64,000 nt of DNA from Phycisphaerales bacterium (GTDB lineage Bacteria > Planctomycetota > Phycisphaerae > Phycisphaerales > UBA1924), in the NCBI GenBank assembly GCA_016699835.1, contig CP064987.1, forward strand, positions 2,294,001 through 2,358,000. The letters run 5' to 3'. Below, piece after piece: positions 31,328-40,485 of the stretch. The position numbers and the translations under genes were made by a program. Each line of letters starts with the position of its first letter. Position 1 is the stretch's first letter. The notes beneath the pieces were generated by a model. That model ran no database searches and had not been told where the DNA came from. It saw nothing but the letters and a program-made list of their open reading frames with translations.

Positions 31328-32437
31328 GTGCGAAAGACATCCACAGCCAAAGCATCGGGAACTGTTCGGCTCCAGAAATACCTCGCCGACGCGGGCGTCG
31401 CCGCGCGACGGGTATGCGAGGAACTGATCGAGTCAGGCAGGGTCGAGGTCAATAGCGTGACGGTCTCGACGCTCCCAGCGTTCGTGGAGCCGGGCGTGGA
31501 TCGCGTGCGTGTCGATGGGCGGGAGGTCCGCGGGGCCGACCGGAAGTTGTACGTGATGCTCCACAAGCCCACGCGGGTCCTCTCGACGACCGCCGACGAG
31601 CCGGGGTCGGATCGCGCCACGGTGCTCGATCTTGTCCAGCACCCTTCCGGGGCGCGCCTCTTCCCTGTCGGGCGGCTCGATTACGACGCGACGGGGCTAG
31701 TGCTGCTCACCAACGACGGCGAACTCGCCAATCGCCTCTCGCACCCGCGGTTCGGCGTCGAGAAGACGTATCTCGTCACGGTGAAGGGAAGGCCCGACGA
31801 GAAGGCGCTCGCGAACCTGTCGCAGCCCTACAAGGAGATCGCGCGGCGTGCGGCAAAGGTCCAGCGTGATCTTCGCGGGCCGAAGCGCGACGCGACACCG
31901 ATCGTCGTGCGTGTGCCACGGGGGATGCCCCAGATCCGGATCGTGAGCGCCGGCAAGATGGCCGCCGCGGGTGAAGGTGCTGGCGCGAACAGCATCCTCG
32001 AGATTCGACTCCAGGAATCGCATGGCGGGCAACTCCAGGACGTCCTGCGGATGCTCGGCACGCCGGTCCGCAAGATCATCCGCGTGGCGATCGGCGGGCT
32101 GCAACTCAAGGGCCTGGCCTCAGGCCAATGGCGGGAACTCTCACGCGAAGAGATCCAGGTGCTCCGCAAGGGCGGACCGGCGAAACCGAGTCCATCGGTG
32201 CGCAAGATCGGCGTGAAATCAAGCATGGCTCCCGATCAGGACAAGAACAGGAAGCCCCTCGGCGAAAGAAGCCACCCGTCCAAGCCGAAGGAAAGAAGCG
32301 GGAAACCCGCGTCTAGAACGTCCGATCGCTCGAGCGTGACGCGATCGGCGCGGAGTGGAACGCAGGACGGACGCCCGAATGGCCGAACGAGCGGCAGCCC
32401 GCGTGTGACTCGACCAGGCGGACATCGGAAAGGTTGA
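31328..32437 (+). CDS. RluB-family 23S/16S rRNA pseudouridine synthase
   Basis: The product is 369 aa from a GTG at 31328 (a second GTG lies 3 nt earlier). An S4 RNA-binding domain occupies residues ~10-55 (LQKYLADAGVAARRVCEELI; GRVEVN). The catalytic domain has the family motif FPVGRLDYDATGLVLLTNDGELANRLSHP with the active Asp, and KTYLV. It isomerises uridine in rRNA. The C-terminal ~90 residues are a basic, Ser/Pro/Lys/Arg-rich tail, longer than usual and probably disordered RNA-binding sequence. The stop TGA overlaps the next start (TGATG), so it is coupled to the YihY-like gene. Confidence 0.92.
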   Translation: MRKTSTAKASGTVRLQKYLADAGVAARRVCEELIESGRVEVNSVTVSTLPAFVEPGVDRVRVDGREVRGADRKLYVMLHKPTRVLSTTADEPGSDRATVLDLVQHPSGARLFPVGRLDYDATGLVLLTNDGELANRLSHPRFGVEKTYLVTVKGRPDEKALANLSQPYKEIARRAAKVQRDLRGPKRDATPIVVRVPRGMPQIRIVSAGKMAAAGEGAGANSILEIRLQESHGGQLQDVLRMLGTPVRKIIRVAIGGLQLKGLASGQWRELSREEIQVLRKGGPAKPSPSVRKIGVKSSMAPDQDKNRKPLGERSHPSKPKERSGKPASRTSDRSSVTRSARSGTQDGRPNGRTSGSPRVTRPGGHRKG

Positions 32438-33981
32438 TGGAGACACGCGAGAGCCAACCTGACGTTCGCCCTGATCGTGACCTCACTGGTCCGATGGGCA
32501 ACCTGCGCGCGCTGTGGCAGTTTGTGCGGGTCGTGCTCGCCAACGCGCATCGCGTGCAGATCGCGCGGATGGCGGCCGCTCTCTCGTATCGCACGATCTT
32601 CGGCCTGATTCCGGTGATCGTGATCAGCCTCATCGTGCTGCGCGCGTTCTCGACGCCCGATGAACTGAAACTCAAAGTCCGCCAGATCATGGACTTCACC
32701 GGGCTTTCCCAGGTGACGCTGACCCAGGAGCAACTCGACCAGTCCGGGATGGAGAACGGCGTGACGGTGGGCGACCCGCGTGACGCGGCCTTCGAGAACC
32801 CCGACTCCACCACAGATCCGGCCGGTTCGCCAGCAGCACCTGCCGCGACCGGGCACACGCCGTCGCCGACGAATGCCACCTCGCACCAGTTCACAAGCCT
32901 CGATCAGTGGATTGAGGAGGTCGTGGACAACGTTCACAACGTGAAGGTGAGCGCGATCGGGACGGTCGGCGCGATCATGCTCATGTATGCCGCGATCTCC
33001 ATGCTCGTGGAGATCGAGAAGGCGTACAACCAGGTCTTCCTCGCGCCGATCGGCAGGTCCTGGCCCCGGCGGATCATGCTCTATTGGACCCTGCTCACCC
33101 TGGGCTCGGTCTGCCTCGTGCTCACGTTCTATCTCCAGGAACGCACGCTGCTCTACCTGCGCGGGAACGACGGCCTGCTCGGGCGCTGGCTCGGGTTCCT
33201 CGGCTCGTACCCGCTGACCGTCATGATCAGCGCGCTCATGCTGACGCTGATGTACATGGCCGTCCCCAACTCGCGCGTGCAGGTCGGCCCGGCCTTTGTC
33301 GGCGCCTTCGTCGCGGCGCTCGGGCTGGAGGGGGCCAAACGCGGGTTCTCCATGTACGTGGCATACTCCAGTTCCACCGCCCGGCTCTATGGGCTCCTCG
33401 CCCTCATCCCACTCTTTCTCATCTGGATCTATGTCACCTGGCTCATCAACATCGGCGGGCTGATCGTGACCCACTCGCTCCAGAGTTACACCGCCGCCCG
33501 CAAGTCCGGCGCGCTCCGTGATCTCCTCGGGACGCTCGGGCTTGTCCCCGATTCCGGCCCGGGTCGGCACCCGATCGTGGACACCTCGGCCGTCCTCGCG
33601 CTCATGGTCGTCGTGACTCGGAGGTTCGCCACGGGCAAGCCGACGGATCGCACGCATATCGCCAACGAGTTGGGGCTTGATGAGGACATTGCCGCGGTCG
33701 TGATGGAGCAACTGGCGGCCCGGAAGATGCTGCTCAGTGTCGCCGGCAAGACCGAAGGCGGCTACACGCTCGCCCGTCCTCCCGAGTCCATCAGCGCCAG
33801 CGAGGTCCTGCGCCTGGGCGAAGAACTCTCCAGTGTGGATGTCGCTCGCGTGGCCGAGGTCATGGACGAGTTGCGCGCGCACCGGGCGAAGGTGCTCGCG
33901 GGCCGGACCCTCGCCGATCTCATCGCCCCGCGCCCCGCCGGCGAGGCGTCACCATCGCCCCAGGTGCCAAGCCCCGCCTGA
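32437..33981 (+). CDS. YihY/BrkB-family membrane protein with C-terminal winged-helix region
   Basis: The product is 514 aa from the ATG at 32437, overlapping the previous stop by one base. The family motif RMAAALSYRTIFGLIPVIV is near residue 45. About six membrane segments follow, among them TVGAIMLMYAAISMLVEIE, LTVMISALMLTLMYMAVPN and LLALIPLFLIWIYVTWLI. A ~70-residue Ala/Pro-rich insert lies between the first two. The last ~110 residues form a cytoplasmic MarR-like winged helix (IANELGLDEDIAAVVMEQLAARKMLL). The old name 'ribonuclease BN' is not supported for this family; the function is unknown. Confidence 0.88.
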   Translation: METRESQPDVRPDRDLTGPMGNLRALWQFVRVVLANAHRVQIARMAAALSYRTIFGLIPVIVISLIVLRAFSTPDELKLKVRQIMDFTGLSQVTLTQEQLDQSGMENGVTVGDPRDAAFENPDSTTDPAGSPAAPAATGHTPSPTNATSHQFTSLDQWIEEVVDNVHNVKVSAIGTVGAIMLMYAAISMLVEIEKAYNQVFLAPIGRSWPRRIMLYWTLLTLGSVCLVLTFYLQERTLLYLRGNDGLLGRWLGFLGSYPLTVMISALMLTLMYMAVPNSRVQVGPAFVGAFVAALGLEGAKRGFSMYVAYSSSTARLYGLLALIPLFLIWIYVTWLINIGGLIVTHSLQSYTAARKSGALRDLLGTLGLVPDSGPGRHPIVDTSAVLALMVVVTRRFATGKPTDRTHIANELGLDEDIAAVVMEQLAARKMLLSVAGKTEGGYTLARPPESISASEVLRLGEELSSVDVARVAEVMDELRAHRAKVLAGRTLADLIAPRPAGEASPSPQVPSPA

Positions 33982-34092
33982 AGCACGCCTTGTGCGAGCA
34001 ACCCCCGGCATTCCTAGACTTTCCGAGTTGGCCATCCCGCCGCTCGCCCTCGATCGGCACGGCCACGATTCCTTGTGTACTGAGGAGCGCGA

Positions 34093-34656
34093 ATGGGTCT
34101 CGAAGCGGCACTCTCCACCGAAGGATTCCTCACGACGAACCTCCAGCGCGTCGTGAACTGGGCGCGCCGAAGTAGCGTCTGGCCGATGCCGTTCGCCACC
34201 GCGTGCTGCGGGATCGAACTCATGGCGACCGCCTGCTCGCGCTACGACCTGGCGCGATTCGGGGCCGAGGTCATGCGCTTCAGCCCGCGCCAGGCCGACC
34301 TGCTCATCGTCGCCGGACGCATCGCCATCAAGACCATGCCCGTGCTCCAGCGCATCTACGAGCAGATGGCCGAGCCGAAGTGGGTCATCTCGATGGGCGC
34401 GTGCGCCTCGACCGGCGGTGTCTTCGACACCTATGCCGTCGTCCAGGGGTGCGACCAGTACATCCCGGTCGATGTCTACATCCCCGGGTGCCCGCCGCGC
34501 CCCGAGATGCTCATCGAGGGTGTCATGGCGATCCAGCGCCACATCGATCAGGAGGGGATACCTCCCCAAGGCGGCAAGCGCGTGCCGCTCGGCGTCGCCG
34601 TGCAACCCACGCACGCCCCGAGGCCTCAGCCCGTCGGCCTGACCATTGGGTCGTGA
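34093..34656 (+). CDS. nuoB: NADH-quinone oxidoreductase subunit B
   Basis: The product is 187 aa with GAGGAG before the ATG. The four cysteines that bind cluster N2 are present: the pair in FATACCGIELMAT, one in SMGACASTGGVF and one in IPGCPPRPE. Length and motif order fit NuoB closely. It forms part of the peripheral arm of complex I, next to the quinone pocket. No other nuo gene lies on either side (a YihY-like gene before it, usp converging after it), so this is either a separated nuoB or an extra copy. Confidence 0.96.
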   Translation: MGLEAALSTEGFLTTNLQRVVNWARRSSVWPMPFATACCGIELMATACSRYDLARFGAEVMRFSPRQADLLIVAGRIAIKTMPVLQRIYEQMAEPKWVISMGACASTGGVFDTYAVVQGCDQYIPVDVYIPGCPPRPEMLIEGVMAIQRHIDQEGIPPQGGKRVPLGVAVQPTHAPRPQPVGLTIGS

Positions 34657-34695
34657 GTGTTTCGAATCTTGTTCGTTCGCGGGGCGCGATTCGCG

Positions 34696-35178
34696 TCAGA
34701 GGTGCGACACGCCGTGCACCGGCACGAACAGAATCGGGCAAGGGCTGCACTCCAGCAACGACTTGCTTACCGAGCCGAAGATCAGACGTTTCACAACGCC
34801 GTCGGCATGCGTCCCCATCACAATGAGATCGATCCTGTTCCGCGAGGCGTACTCGGCAAGTTCATGAGGAGCGTTCCCGATCGTGCACTCGGTCTTTACC
34901 TCAAGACCCGTGAGATTCGAACGCACGAACTCCGCGAGCGACGCGCGCCCGTGCTCCACGAGTAATGAAGGATCGGGCATCGCCACGGCCGGGTAGGGCG
35001 CGCCCGAGGCGGCATCGACCGGTGGCGGCACGCCCGGGCTGGCGACGTGGACTACGTGGATCGTGGCACCCAGGCTCTTCGCGAGATACGCCGCGTGGGC
35101 CGCCGCCCGCTTCGACAACTCCGAGAACGCCGTCGGCAAGAGGATCGAGGAGTATTGGATCGCGGGTGTGGCGTTCAT
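34696..35178 (-). CDS. Universal stress protein (UspA family)
   Basis: The product is 160 aa, with GGAGA about 8 nt before the ATG. The Usp fold is visible: SSILLPTAFSELSKRAAAHAA at the start, IDLIVMGTHADG, then the nucleotide-binding end GSVSKSLLECSPCPILFVPV. The ATP-binding G-2x-G-9x-G(S/T) pattern is only partly kept (the first glycine cluster reads GTHADGVVKRLIFGSVSK), so ATP binding is plausible but not certain. A single-domain cytoplasmic protein, transcribed alone. Confidence 0.92.
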   Translation of the reverse strand: MNATPAIQYSSILLPTAFSELSKRAAAHAAYLAKSLGATIHVVHVASPGVPPPVDAASGAPYPAVAMPDPSLLVEHGRASLAEFVRSNLTGLEVKTECTIGNAPHELAEYASRNRIDLIVMGTHADGVVKRLIFGSVSKSLLECSPCPILFVPVHGVSHL

Positions 35179-35335
35179 CGCGGCTTCTCCAGAAACTTGC
35201 CCCGATACTGGATCGTGTACAAGTCATGGCGTCGATCGGTGTACGGCCGAGCCGTGCCCGAGACGCAAGAGTAGCGAATCGACCGCGAGTCCTCGTGCGA
35301 CCTCCCCCATCTCGATAGTGGGCCAGCCCTGGTTG

Positions 35336-36022
35336 TCAGCACCCGCTCTGGAATCGGTCGAGGAAATAGATCACGTCATCGATCGTGACGGCGCCGTCGG
35401 TCATGCCAAGCCCCTGGCCGTCGTCCATGTCCGCGATCGCCGCACCGTCTGCGAAGAGGCCGATGTAATAGAGCAGATCGTCGATCGACACAGCGTCGTC
35501 GGGCGTCCCCGTCTGTGAACCGTCGTCAAAGTCCGCGGGACAGATCGGCGACGCCACCACCGAAATCGAGTACGACGTGCAGGCGAAGACCTCGCTTCGG
35601 ATCGTCGTCTCCAGGGTCTCTCCAGACCCCACCGGCACGAACCCCGAGTCGAGCGCCACGTCCGCGCGATCCGGGAAGTCGAAAGTCAGGGTGAGGCGCC
35701 GCTCTGCGTCGGGCAGGATGGTCGTGAGCAGCGCGCCGGTGCCATCGAGGTGCTGCAGGGAGCCATCTAGCGCGCGGGCGTTGAGGCTTGCGGTAACGTT
35801 GTACGCCGTCTGCTCCGGAATGCTGGGCGCGATCGTCATGTACATCCGTCCCGTGGTCGGGAGAAACGGCCCAGCCCAAACGCACAGGCACGGCCCGCTG
35901 CACGGATTCGTGTTGTACAGGCTCTCTGGCGTCACGCGATACGCACGCCAAAGGTCGGATTGGGCGAGAGCCGAGGTCGAGAGCGTGGCCAGCGACAGTG
36001 CGAGAACGCATGCGGTCTTCAT
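35336..36022 (-). CDS. Small secreted protein with two GC-type dockerin repeats
   Basis: The product is 228 aa. The ATG at 36022 has AGGAG 8 nt upstream and a signal peptide (CVLALSLATLSTSALAQ). The middle ~125 residues look like a beta-sandwich (MYMTIAPSIPEQTAYNVTASL; LTLTFDFPDRADVALDSGF), possibly a carbohydrate- or protein-binding module, with a CSGPCLC cysteine cluster near the N-terminus. Two calcium-loop repeats follow (DFDDGSQTGTPDDAVSIDD; DMDDGQGLGMTDGAVTIDD), ending QSGC. It is the smallest of the eight dockerin proteins and therefore a convenient representative of the anchoring module. Confidence 0.82.
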   Translation of the reverse strand: MKTACVLALSLATLSTSALAQSDLWRAYRVTPESLYNTNPCSGPCLCVWAGPFLPTTGRMYMTIAPSIPEQTAYNVTASLNARALDGSLQHLDGTGALLTTILPDAERRLTLTFDFPDRADVALDSGFVPVGSGETLETTIRSEVFACTSYSISVVASPICPADFDDGSQTGTPDDAVSIDDLLYYIGLFADGAAIADMDDGQGLGMTDGAVTIDDVIYFLDRFQSGC

Positions 36023-36196
36023 CGGTGGTCTCCTGTACTCAGTGGCCGCACTCTTCCCCCATCGGTACGCCTGGATCGGTGTGATCGGCGAGCGAAACGG
36101 CCCAACCACATTGTGCGCGATGAACCCCGCATGTGCAAGTGCCGTGTGTAACGGCAAGGTTCGCAGCATGTTCGTGTGGGCAAACGCGGGTGCAGC

Positions 36197-37060
36197 CTAG
36201 CGATAGTCTCCGTCGTCCCAGGTCTTGAGATTGAGGAGATCCGCCGCGGCGATATGCGAGGCGTGACCGTCCATGTACATCGCGTTGGCGCCGTCGCCAT
36301 GCCGATTGGGCGCGGTGCGTCGCCACAGCGTCGGGTCGCCCCCGGCCGTCGGGCCGTTGATGTTCGTCCGCCGACGGATGTCGTAGAAGATCGAGAGGTG
36401 CATGTCGCTCGCCGCCGTCGCCTGGTAGTTCTGCGACCGCAGATTGCCCGGATCGTCGGCGAAGCACGTCAAGTAGAGCACGTGCTCGGTGCGCGCGATC
36501 CGGACGAGTTGCATCGGCGCCTTGCACTCGGTCTCATTGGTGAGGAAGGTCGGCGATGAGCGCGTGAAGCGCACGCCGTTGTTGATGTAGTGGATGCGGT
36601 GGTCGTCGCGGGGCCGCGCCGGGTCACGATAGACATCCATCGCGTGGAAGCGATCATTCATCCCTCCAGAGTCGTTCTGGGCGTCGGCGCGCGGATCAAG
36701 AAACGGCCTGAGATTGAACGCCCACGAGATATTGAACTGCGCCCGTTGCCCTGGAGCCCACGATCGGAACCACGCGGGGACCTGGGGCACGCGCATGGGC
36801 AGCGCCTCGCTGTTGCCCGACTCGCGCGGGATCCATTCCTTGTACGTGTTCGCGTAGGTCTGGAGGGCGATCCCGATCTGTCGCTGGTTCGAGAGACACG
36901 CCGCGGCCTGTGCCGCACCCCGGGCCTTGGCCAGGCTCGGCAGGAGCAGCCCGATCAGGATCGCGATGATCGCGATGACCACGAGAAGTTCGATGAGCGT
37001 GAACGCGGGTGGCGCGAGACGGACGGAGACCTCTTCGCGGCTTGGGCGCGTGCGGGACAT
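36197..37060 (-). CDS. Pseudopilin with H-X9-DG motif
   Basis: The product is 287 aa. The prepilin N-terminus is PAFTLIELLVVIAIIAILIG, then LLPSLAKARGAAQAAACLSNQRQ. Near the end HGDGANAMYMDGH fits the H-X9-DG signature exactly. It belongs to the large planctomycete set of pseudopilins processed by prepilin peptidase. It is unlike the other pseudopilin here (25133-26161) except in these two segments. It stands next to rpmH on the same strand but separated by 72 bp; no functional link is evident. Confidence 0.85.
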   Translation of the reverse strand: MSRTRPSREEVSVRLAPPAFTLIELLVVIAIIAILIGLLLPSLAKARGAAQAAACLSNQRQIGIALQTYANTYKEWIPRESGNSEALPMRVPQVPAWFRSWAPGQRAQFNISWAFNLRPFLDPRADAQNDSGGMNDRFHAMDVYRDPARPRDDHRIHYINNGVRFTRSSPTFLTNETECKAPMQLVRIARTEHVLYLTCFADDPGNLRSQNYQATAASDMHLSIFYDIRRRTNINGPTAGGDPTLWRRTAPNRHGDGANAMYMDGHASHIAAADLLNLKTWDDGDYR

Positions 37061-37132
37061 CCCACCATGCTATCACAACGAGGCGCCATTGGGGCACCAC
37101 GGGAGAGGGCCCGCCCGGCTGGTCGAGATCGA

Positions 37133-37273
37133 CTACTTGTCCGCGACGTTGAGGCTTCGCCCGACGCGACGCTTGCGGTTCATCAACTTCCGCCCGTTGG
37201 TCGTCTTCATCCGAGCCCGAAATCCGATGGCCCGCTTGCGCTTCACGCGGCTTGTTCGATGGGGATAGTGCAT
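37133..37273 (-). CDS. rpmH: Ribosomal protein bL34
   Basis: The product is 46 aa, with GAGGAT before the ATG at 37273. The bL34 pattern is plain: HYPHRTSRVKRKRAIGFRAR, then MKTTNGRKLMNRKRRVGR. A longer in-frame start adds non-homologous residues. In most bacteria rnpA follows rpmH, but here a pseudopilin gene follows, so the usual rpmH-rnpA order is broken. Confidence 0.93.
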   Translation of the reverse strand: MHYPHRTSRVKRKRAIGFRARMKTTNGRKLMNRKRRVGRSLNVADK

Positions 37274-37652
37274 GGCGAATCCTCGATCCTGAGAACCAAA
37301 CCGCCGGCAGGCCGCCGATGGGCCGAGACAATAGGCGATCGACCCCCGCTTCGCCACATTTCCACGAACTCACCCCATGTTGGGATTGCGAATTCAGACA
37401 GAAGTGGTACTCTTTCTCGGTCGATGTAGGGCGTGACGCGTCCGCTCGCACGTCGTTCGGATTGTGTTCGTTGGCCGGTGTAGGCCACGCGAACACCCAG
37501 AACGGATGGCGAGCCATCGCGTTGCGACCCGGTCCGGTCTCGCGTGAGTCACTCTGGCCCCACGCGTGGTCGAACGGGACGCCCCGGCAGGTGGGCATTT
37601 CGCCCAGCCGCCGGAGCCTGTCGCGGGCCTTTGCCCGCATTGGAGCGGCGTG
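37274..37652. other. Divergent intergenic region with one bulged hairpin
   Basis: This 379-bp gap lies between the divergent rpmH and rnc genes. It contains GTGTTCG (37464-37470) pairing with CGAACAC (37490-37496) and an inner GGCC/GGCC pair around a 6-nt loop. No RNA family or further gene is recognised. Confidence 0.35.
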
Positions 37653-38381
37653 ATGGATTCGGAAACACTGCACGAAATCGAGACCCTCGTCGGGCACACG
37701 TTCCACGATCGGGACCTGTTGCGCCAGGCGCTCACCCACGCCTCGATCGCGCCGTCGCGCGTCGAGTCAAACGAGCGCCTCGAGTTCCTGGGCGATGCCG
37801 TCCTGGGCCTGATCGTCTGCCAGCGCATCTACTCCCGCTTCCCCGAGGCTCTCGAGGGCGAGATGACCAAGATCAAGTCCTCGGTCGTCTCGCGTCAGAC
37901 CTGCGCGGAGATCGCAAAGGACCTCGGGCTGGACTCGCGACTCGTCCTGGGCAAGGGGATGCAGAACACCGAACTCCCCATGTCGCTCGGGGCGGCGGTG
38001 CTCGAGTCGGTGATCGGCGCGATCTATCTCGATGGCGGGTTCGACGCCGCCGCCCGGTTTATCCACAGCGTTGTCGAGCCCTATATCGATGAGGGCCGAT
38101 CCAACGGGCACCAGCAGAACTACAAGAGCGTGCTCCAGCAGCACTCGCAGCAGGCCTTCGGGATGGCGCCGCTCTATCGCATCGTCGATGAGCAAGGTCC
38201 GGACCACGCCAAGTGCTTCAAGATCTGCGTGGAGATCCAGCAGCGTCGCTTCGAGCCGAGTTGGGGGAACTCCAAGAAGAAGGCTGAGCAGAACGCCGCC
38301 CTCAACGCCTTGCGCGAACTGGGCGTGGTGCGCGTCGTCCCCGGCGGCGAGGTCCACATCGTTGCCATCGGCGCCTGCTGA
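37653..38381 (+). CDS. rnc: Ribonuclease III
   Basis: The product is 242 aa from the ATG at 37653, with GGAG about 8 nt upstream. The catalytic signature NERLEFLGDAVLGL is near residue 45, and the second acidic cluster is AAVLESVIGAIYLDGG near 115. A C-terminal double-stranded-RNA-binding domain follows (NYKSVLQQHSQQAFG; GNSKKKAEQNAALNAL). It processes rRNA precursors and structured mRNAs. The final ~15 residues extend past the dsRBD. Confidence 0.96.
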   Translation: MDSETLHEIETLVGHTFHDRDLLRQALTHASIAPSRVESNERLEFLGDAVLGLIVCQRIYSRFPEALEGEMTKIKSSVVSRQTCAEIAKDLGLDSRLVLGKGMQNTELPMSLGAAVLESVIGAIYLDGGFDAAARFIHSVVEPYIDEGRSNGHQQNYKSVLQQHSQQAFGMAPLYRIVDEQGPDHAKCFKICVEIQQRRFEPSWGNSKKKAEQNAALNALRELGVVRVVPGGEVHIVAIGAC

Positions 38382-38388
38382 TCACGAG

Positions 38389-39636
38389 TCACGGACGATC
38401 CGCAAGCGGGTATCGGAAGAGCGCCAGCGATGGCACCGGGGGATACTTGATGCGGAAGCGATAGCCGTGGAAATCGGCGTCGGTCCACCCCAGGCGCTCA
38501 AAGGCCGACGAGATGGCACGGGAATAGCGGGGCACCTCGGGAACCATCGTCGAAGGCGGGCACGAGCCGAGTTCGGTCACCTGCTCGCCCACGGGCAGGA
38601 GCGCCTTGTCGCGGTGCGCGGGCGAGAAGGTCTGCCCACCCGGGAGATTGCTGTACACGCTGATCGTCGGGTGGTGGGCGAAGGCGAAGTCCTTGTGGAC
38701 ATAGAGATCGAAGACGAGCAACTCGGTCGGCGTGCTCACGTGCACGAGGTGCTCGCCATAGAGGTCGTCCTTGGTTTTGTAGATCGAGTTGGCGCCGCGA
38801 TAGAACCAGCCGGCGACGCAGGAGATCACGCCGGACTTCCCGACGGGGCCCTCGGTGAGTTCGATGCGATAGGTCTCGCCCTCACCGGGAATCATCCGCA
38901 TCGGCGGGGTGGGCTCGGTGCAGAGATCAAGAAGCAGGGGGACCTCGCCAGTCTCCCGCCGTGTGTCGAGCGCCTCGAGGAGCGTGGACGCATTGGTGGT
39001 CCCGTCGCCGATGTAGTTTCGCACGCGCGCCATGCTCCACGCGACGTCCGTGCGGAGCCGCTTGAAGTCGATCAGCCCGCTCAATAGGGCGATGTCGAGT
39101 TTCAAGGGGTTGGTCGAAGGGGCCACGATCTGGGCGGCAATGTGGACGCGTGACTGCACGCCCCACACCGCCGATTGCCCGCGAAAGGCGAGTTTGCGCT
39201 GCGCCTCGCCGTGCTGGCGTGTCGCCTCGTCGGTCGAGTGCCCAAGGATGATCTTGAACGTCTCGCGGTCGCCGGCGTGCTCGGCGATGAACTCATCGAG
39301 CCGAACGAGCGACTCGCGCGCGGTCTCCACCGCCGTCCGGTCCGCCCCGCTCTTGGCGAGACTCCGCACAAAGATCTGCAACCCCGAACGTCCAGGCAAG
39401 TGGGAGACCGCGAGCGAGGGGTCGTCCTCACGCACCACCCTCGCGACCTTCCACGTCAGGCTCTTGTCCAGACTGAACCGCCGCGACAACTCCTGTGGCT
39501 GGGTGGGGTCGGCGCCTGCCGACGCGATCAATGCCGCGAGCGAGGATCGGAGCGAGTGCAGCACCGAGCGCGCCTCGTCGTGGAACTCGCGTGGCTCGTT
39601 GCTGGACAAGGCCGATGGATCGATAATGGAACTCAC
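38389..39636 (-). CDS. Conserved-looking protein of unknown function with possible N-terminal HTH
   Basis: The product is 415 aa from a GTG at 39636; no Shine-Dalgarno is obvious. Residues ~45-70 (PQELSRRFSLDKSLTWKVAR) look like a helix-turn-helix, which suggests DNA binding, although the long remainder (helical to ~230, then beta-rich with GETYRIELTEGPVG and YGEHLVHVSTPTELLVFDLY) resembles no regulator I know. No signal peptide or membrane segment. It converges on rnc with 7 bp between stops. A regulator with a ligand-binding C-terminal domain is possible but unproven. Confidence 0.6.
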   Translation of the reverse strand: MSSIIDPSALSSNEPREFHDEARSVLHSLRSSLAALIASAGADPTQPQELSRRFSLDKSLTWKVARVVREDDPSLAVSHLPGRSGLQIFVRSLAKSGADRTAVETARESLVRLDEFIAEHAGDRETFKIILGHSTDEATRQHGEAQRKLAFRGQSAVWGVQSRVHIAAQIVAPSTNPLKLDIALLSGLIDFKRLRTDVAWSMARVRNYIGDGTTNASTLLEALDTRRETGEVPLLLDLCTEPTPPMRMIPGEGETYRIELTEGPVGKSGVISCVAGWFYRGANSIYKTKDDLYGEHLVHVSTPTELLVFDLYVHKDFAFAHHPTISVYSNLPGGQTFSPAHRDKALLPVGEQVTELGSCPPSTMVPEVPRYSRAISSAFERLGWTDADFHGYRFRIKYPPVPSLALFRYPLADRP

Positions 39637-39807
39637 GGGAGTAGATTACCGCGAAAGGCACCCACGTGGGAGTATCTCTGAGAACTTTCTTCCGAGAAAA
39701 TGCTCAAAGAATCGACTTTGAGTCCGAAAACGGCGGGTTTGAGTCACGTTATCGCGCATCCTGTGTTTGGATCATGTTCAACAGCGGGACTGGACCCTGA
39801 CCTCCCG

Positions 39808-40389
39808 TTACTTCCGCCACGTTTCGTAATGGTACTTTGGCTTCCAGTCCTCTGTGCCCACGCCGAGCAACTCGAGCAGCGGCCATACGGCACAGAAGTC
39901 GTCCCCCGGGCCGAACGATGTCGAACCGGTCCGAGTGATCTGGTCGCCAGTACGCCGGAACGTGCTCACGCCGGGCATTGGTTTGCCCTCATTCTCAAAG
40001 CCCATGTCGCGCGCGAACGACGAGCCGGTCGTGCTCACGACGGGGAACGGCCACCCGCGATCGGCTGCAAACTGGGCGGCCCGGGCCGGATCATCGGGCG
40101 ACGACAGCACGAACCCCGCGCGATCCGAGAGATGCCTGAACATTCCGGTGAATCCGTCCGCCCAGAGCGTGCAATACACGCACGAATGCCCCATGTTGTG
40201 CACGACGATGAGTTCGTTCTTCGCGCCAAAGAGATCGAGGAGCGTGACCGGAGAGCCTGTTCCCGCGGCCTTGAACGAGTAGTTATTCACGTTCTCAGCC
40301 GGAGCCTCGCGACGGGCCGCGGCGAGTTTGGATTTCAGTTCGCCGATCTGGTCTTCCAACTGGCGGATCTCATCAAGTGTGCTAGGCAT
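39808..40389 (-). CDS. DUF899 family thioredoxin-like protein
   Basis: The product is 193 aa, with GGAG before the ATG at 40389. After an N-terminal coiled coil (LEDQIGELKSKLAAARRE), the thioredoxin-like fold shows the family motif VVHNMGHSCVYCTLWADGF, with a CxxC pair. Later blocks (WPFPVVSTTGSSFARDMGF; VSTFRRTGDQI) fit DUF899. The enzymatic role of this family is unsettled. Transcribed alone, divergent from the GH57-like gene. Confidence 0.88.
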   Translation of the reverse strand: MPSTLDEIRQLEDQIGELKSKLAAARREAPAENVNNYSFKAAGTGSPVTLLDLFGAKNELIVVHNMGHSCVYCTLWADGFTGMFRHLSDRAGFVLSSPDDPARAAQFAADRGWPFPVVSTTGSSFARDMGFENEGKPMPGVSTFRRTGDQITRTGSTSFGPGDDFCAVWPLLELLGVGTEDWKPKYHYETWRK

Positions 40390-40485
40390 TGTGGCTCCTT
40401 TCGCGTTCTGGAGTTCATACTACCAGTCTTGGCTGCATCAGCACATTCCCTTGGCGGTGACGGCATGCCGTGGTATCCTCTGGGC

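Noticed and set aside
34905..34925. A tRNA T-arm-like GATTCGAAC stretch
   Set aside because: It is inside the usp gene and no cloverleaf can be built around it.
37464..37496. A structured RNA (RNase P or SRP RNA) between rpmH and rnc
   Set aside because: Only one bulged hairpin is seen and none of the conserved bases of those RNAs are present.
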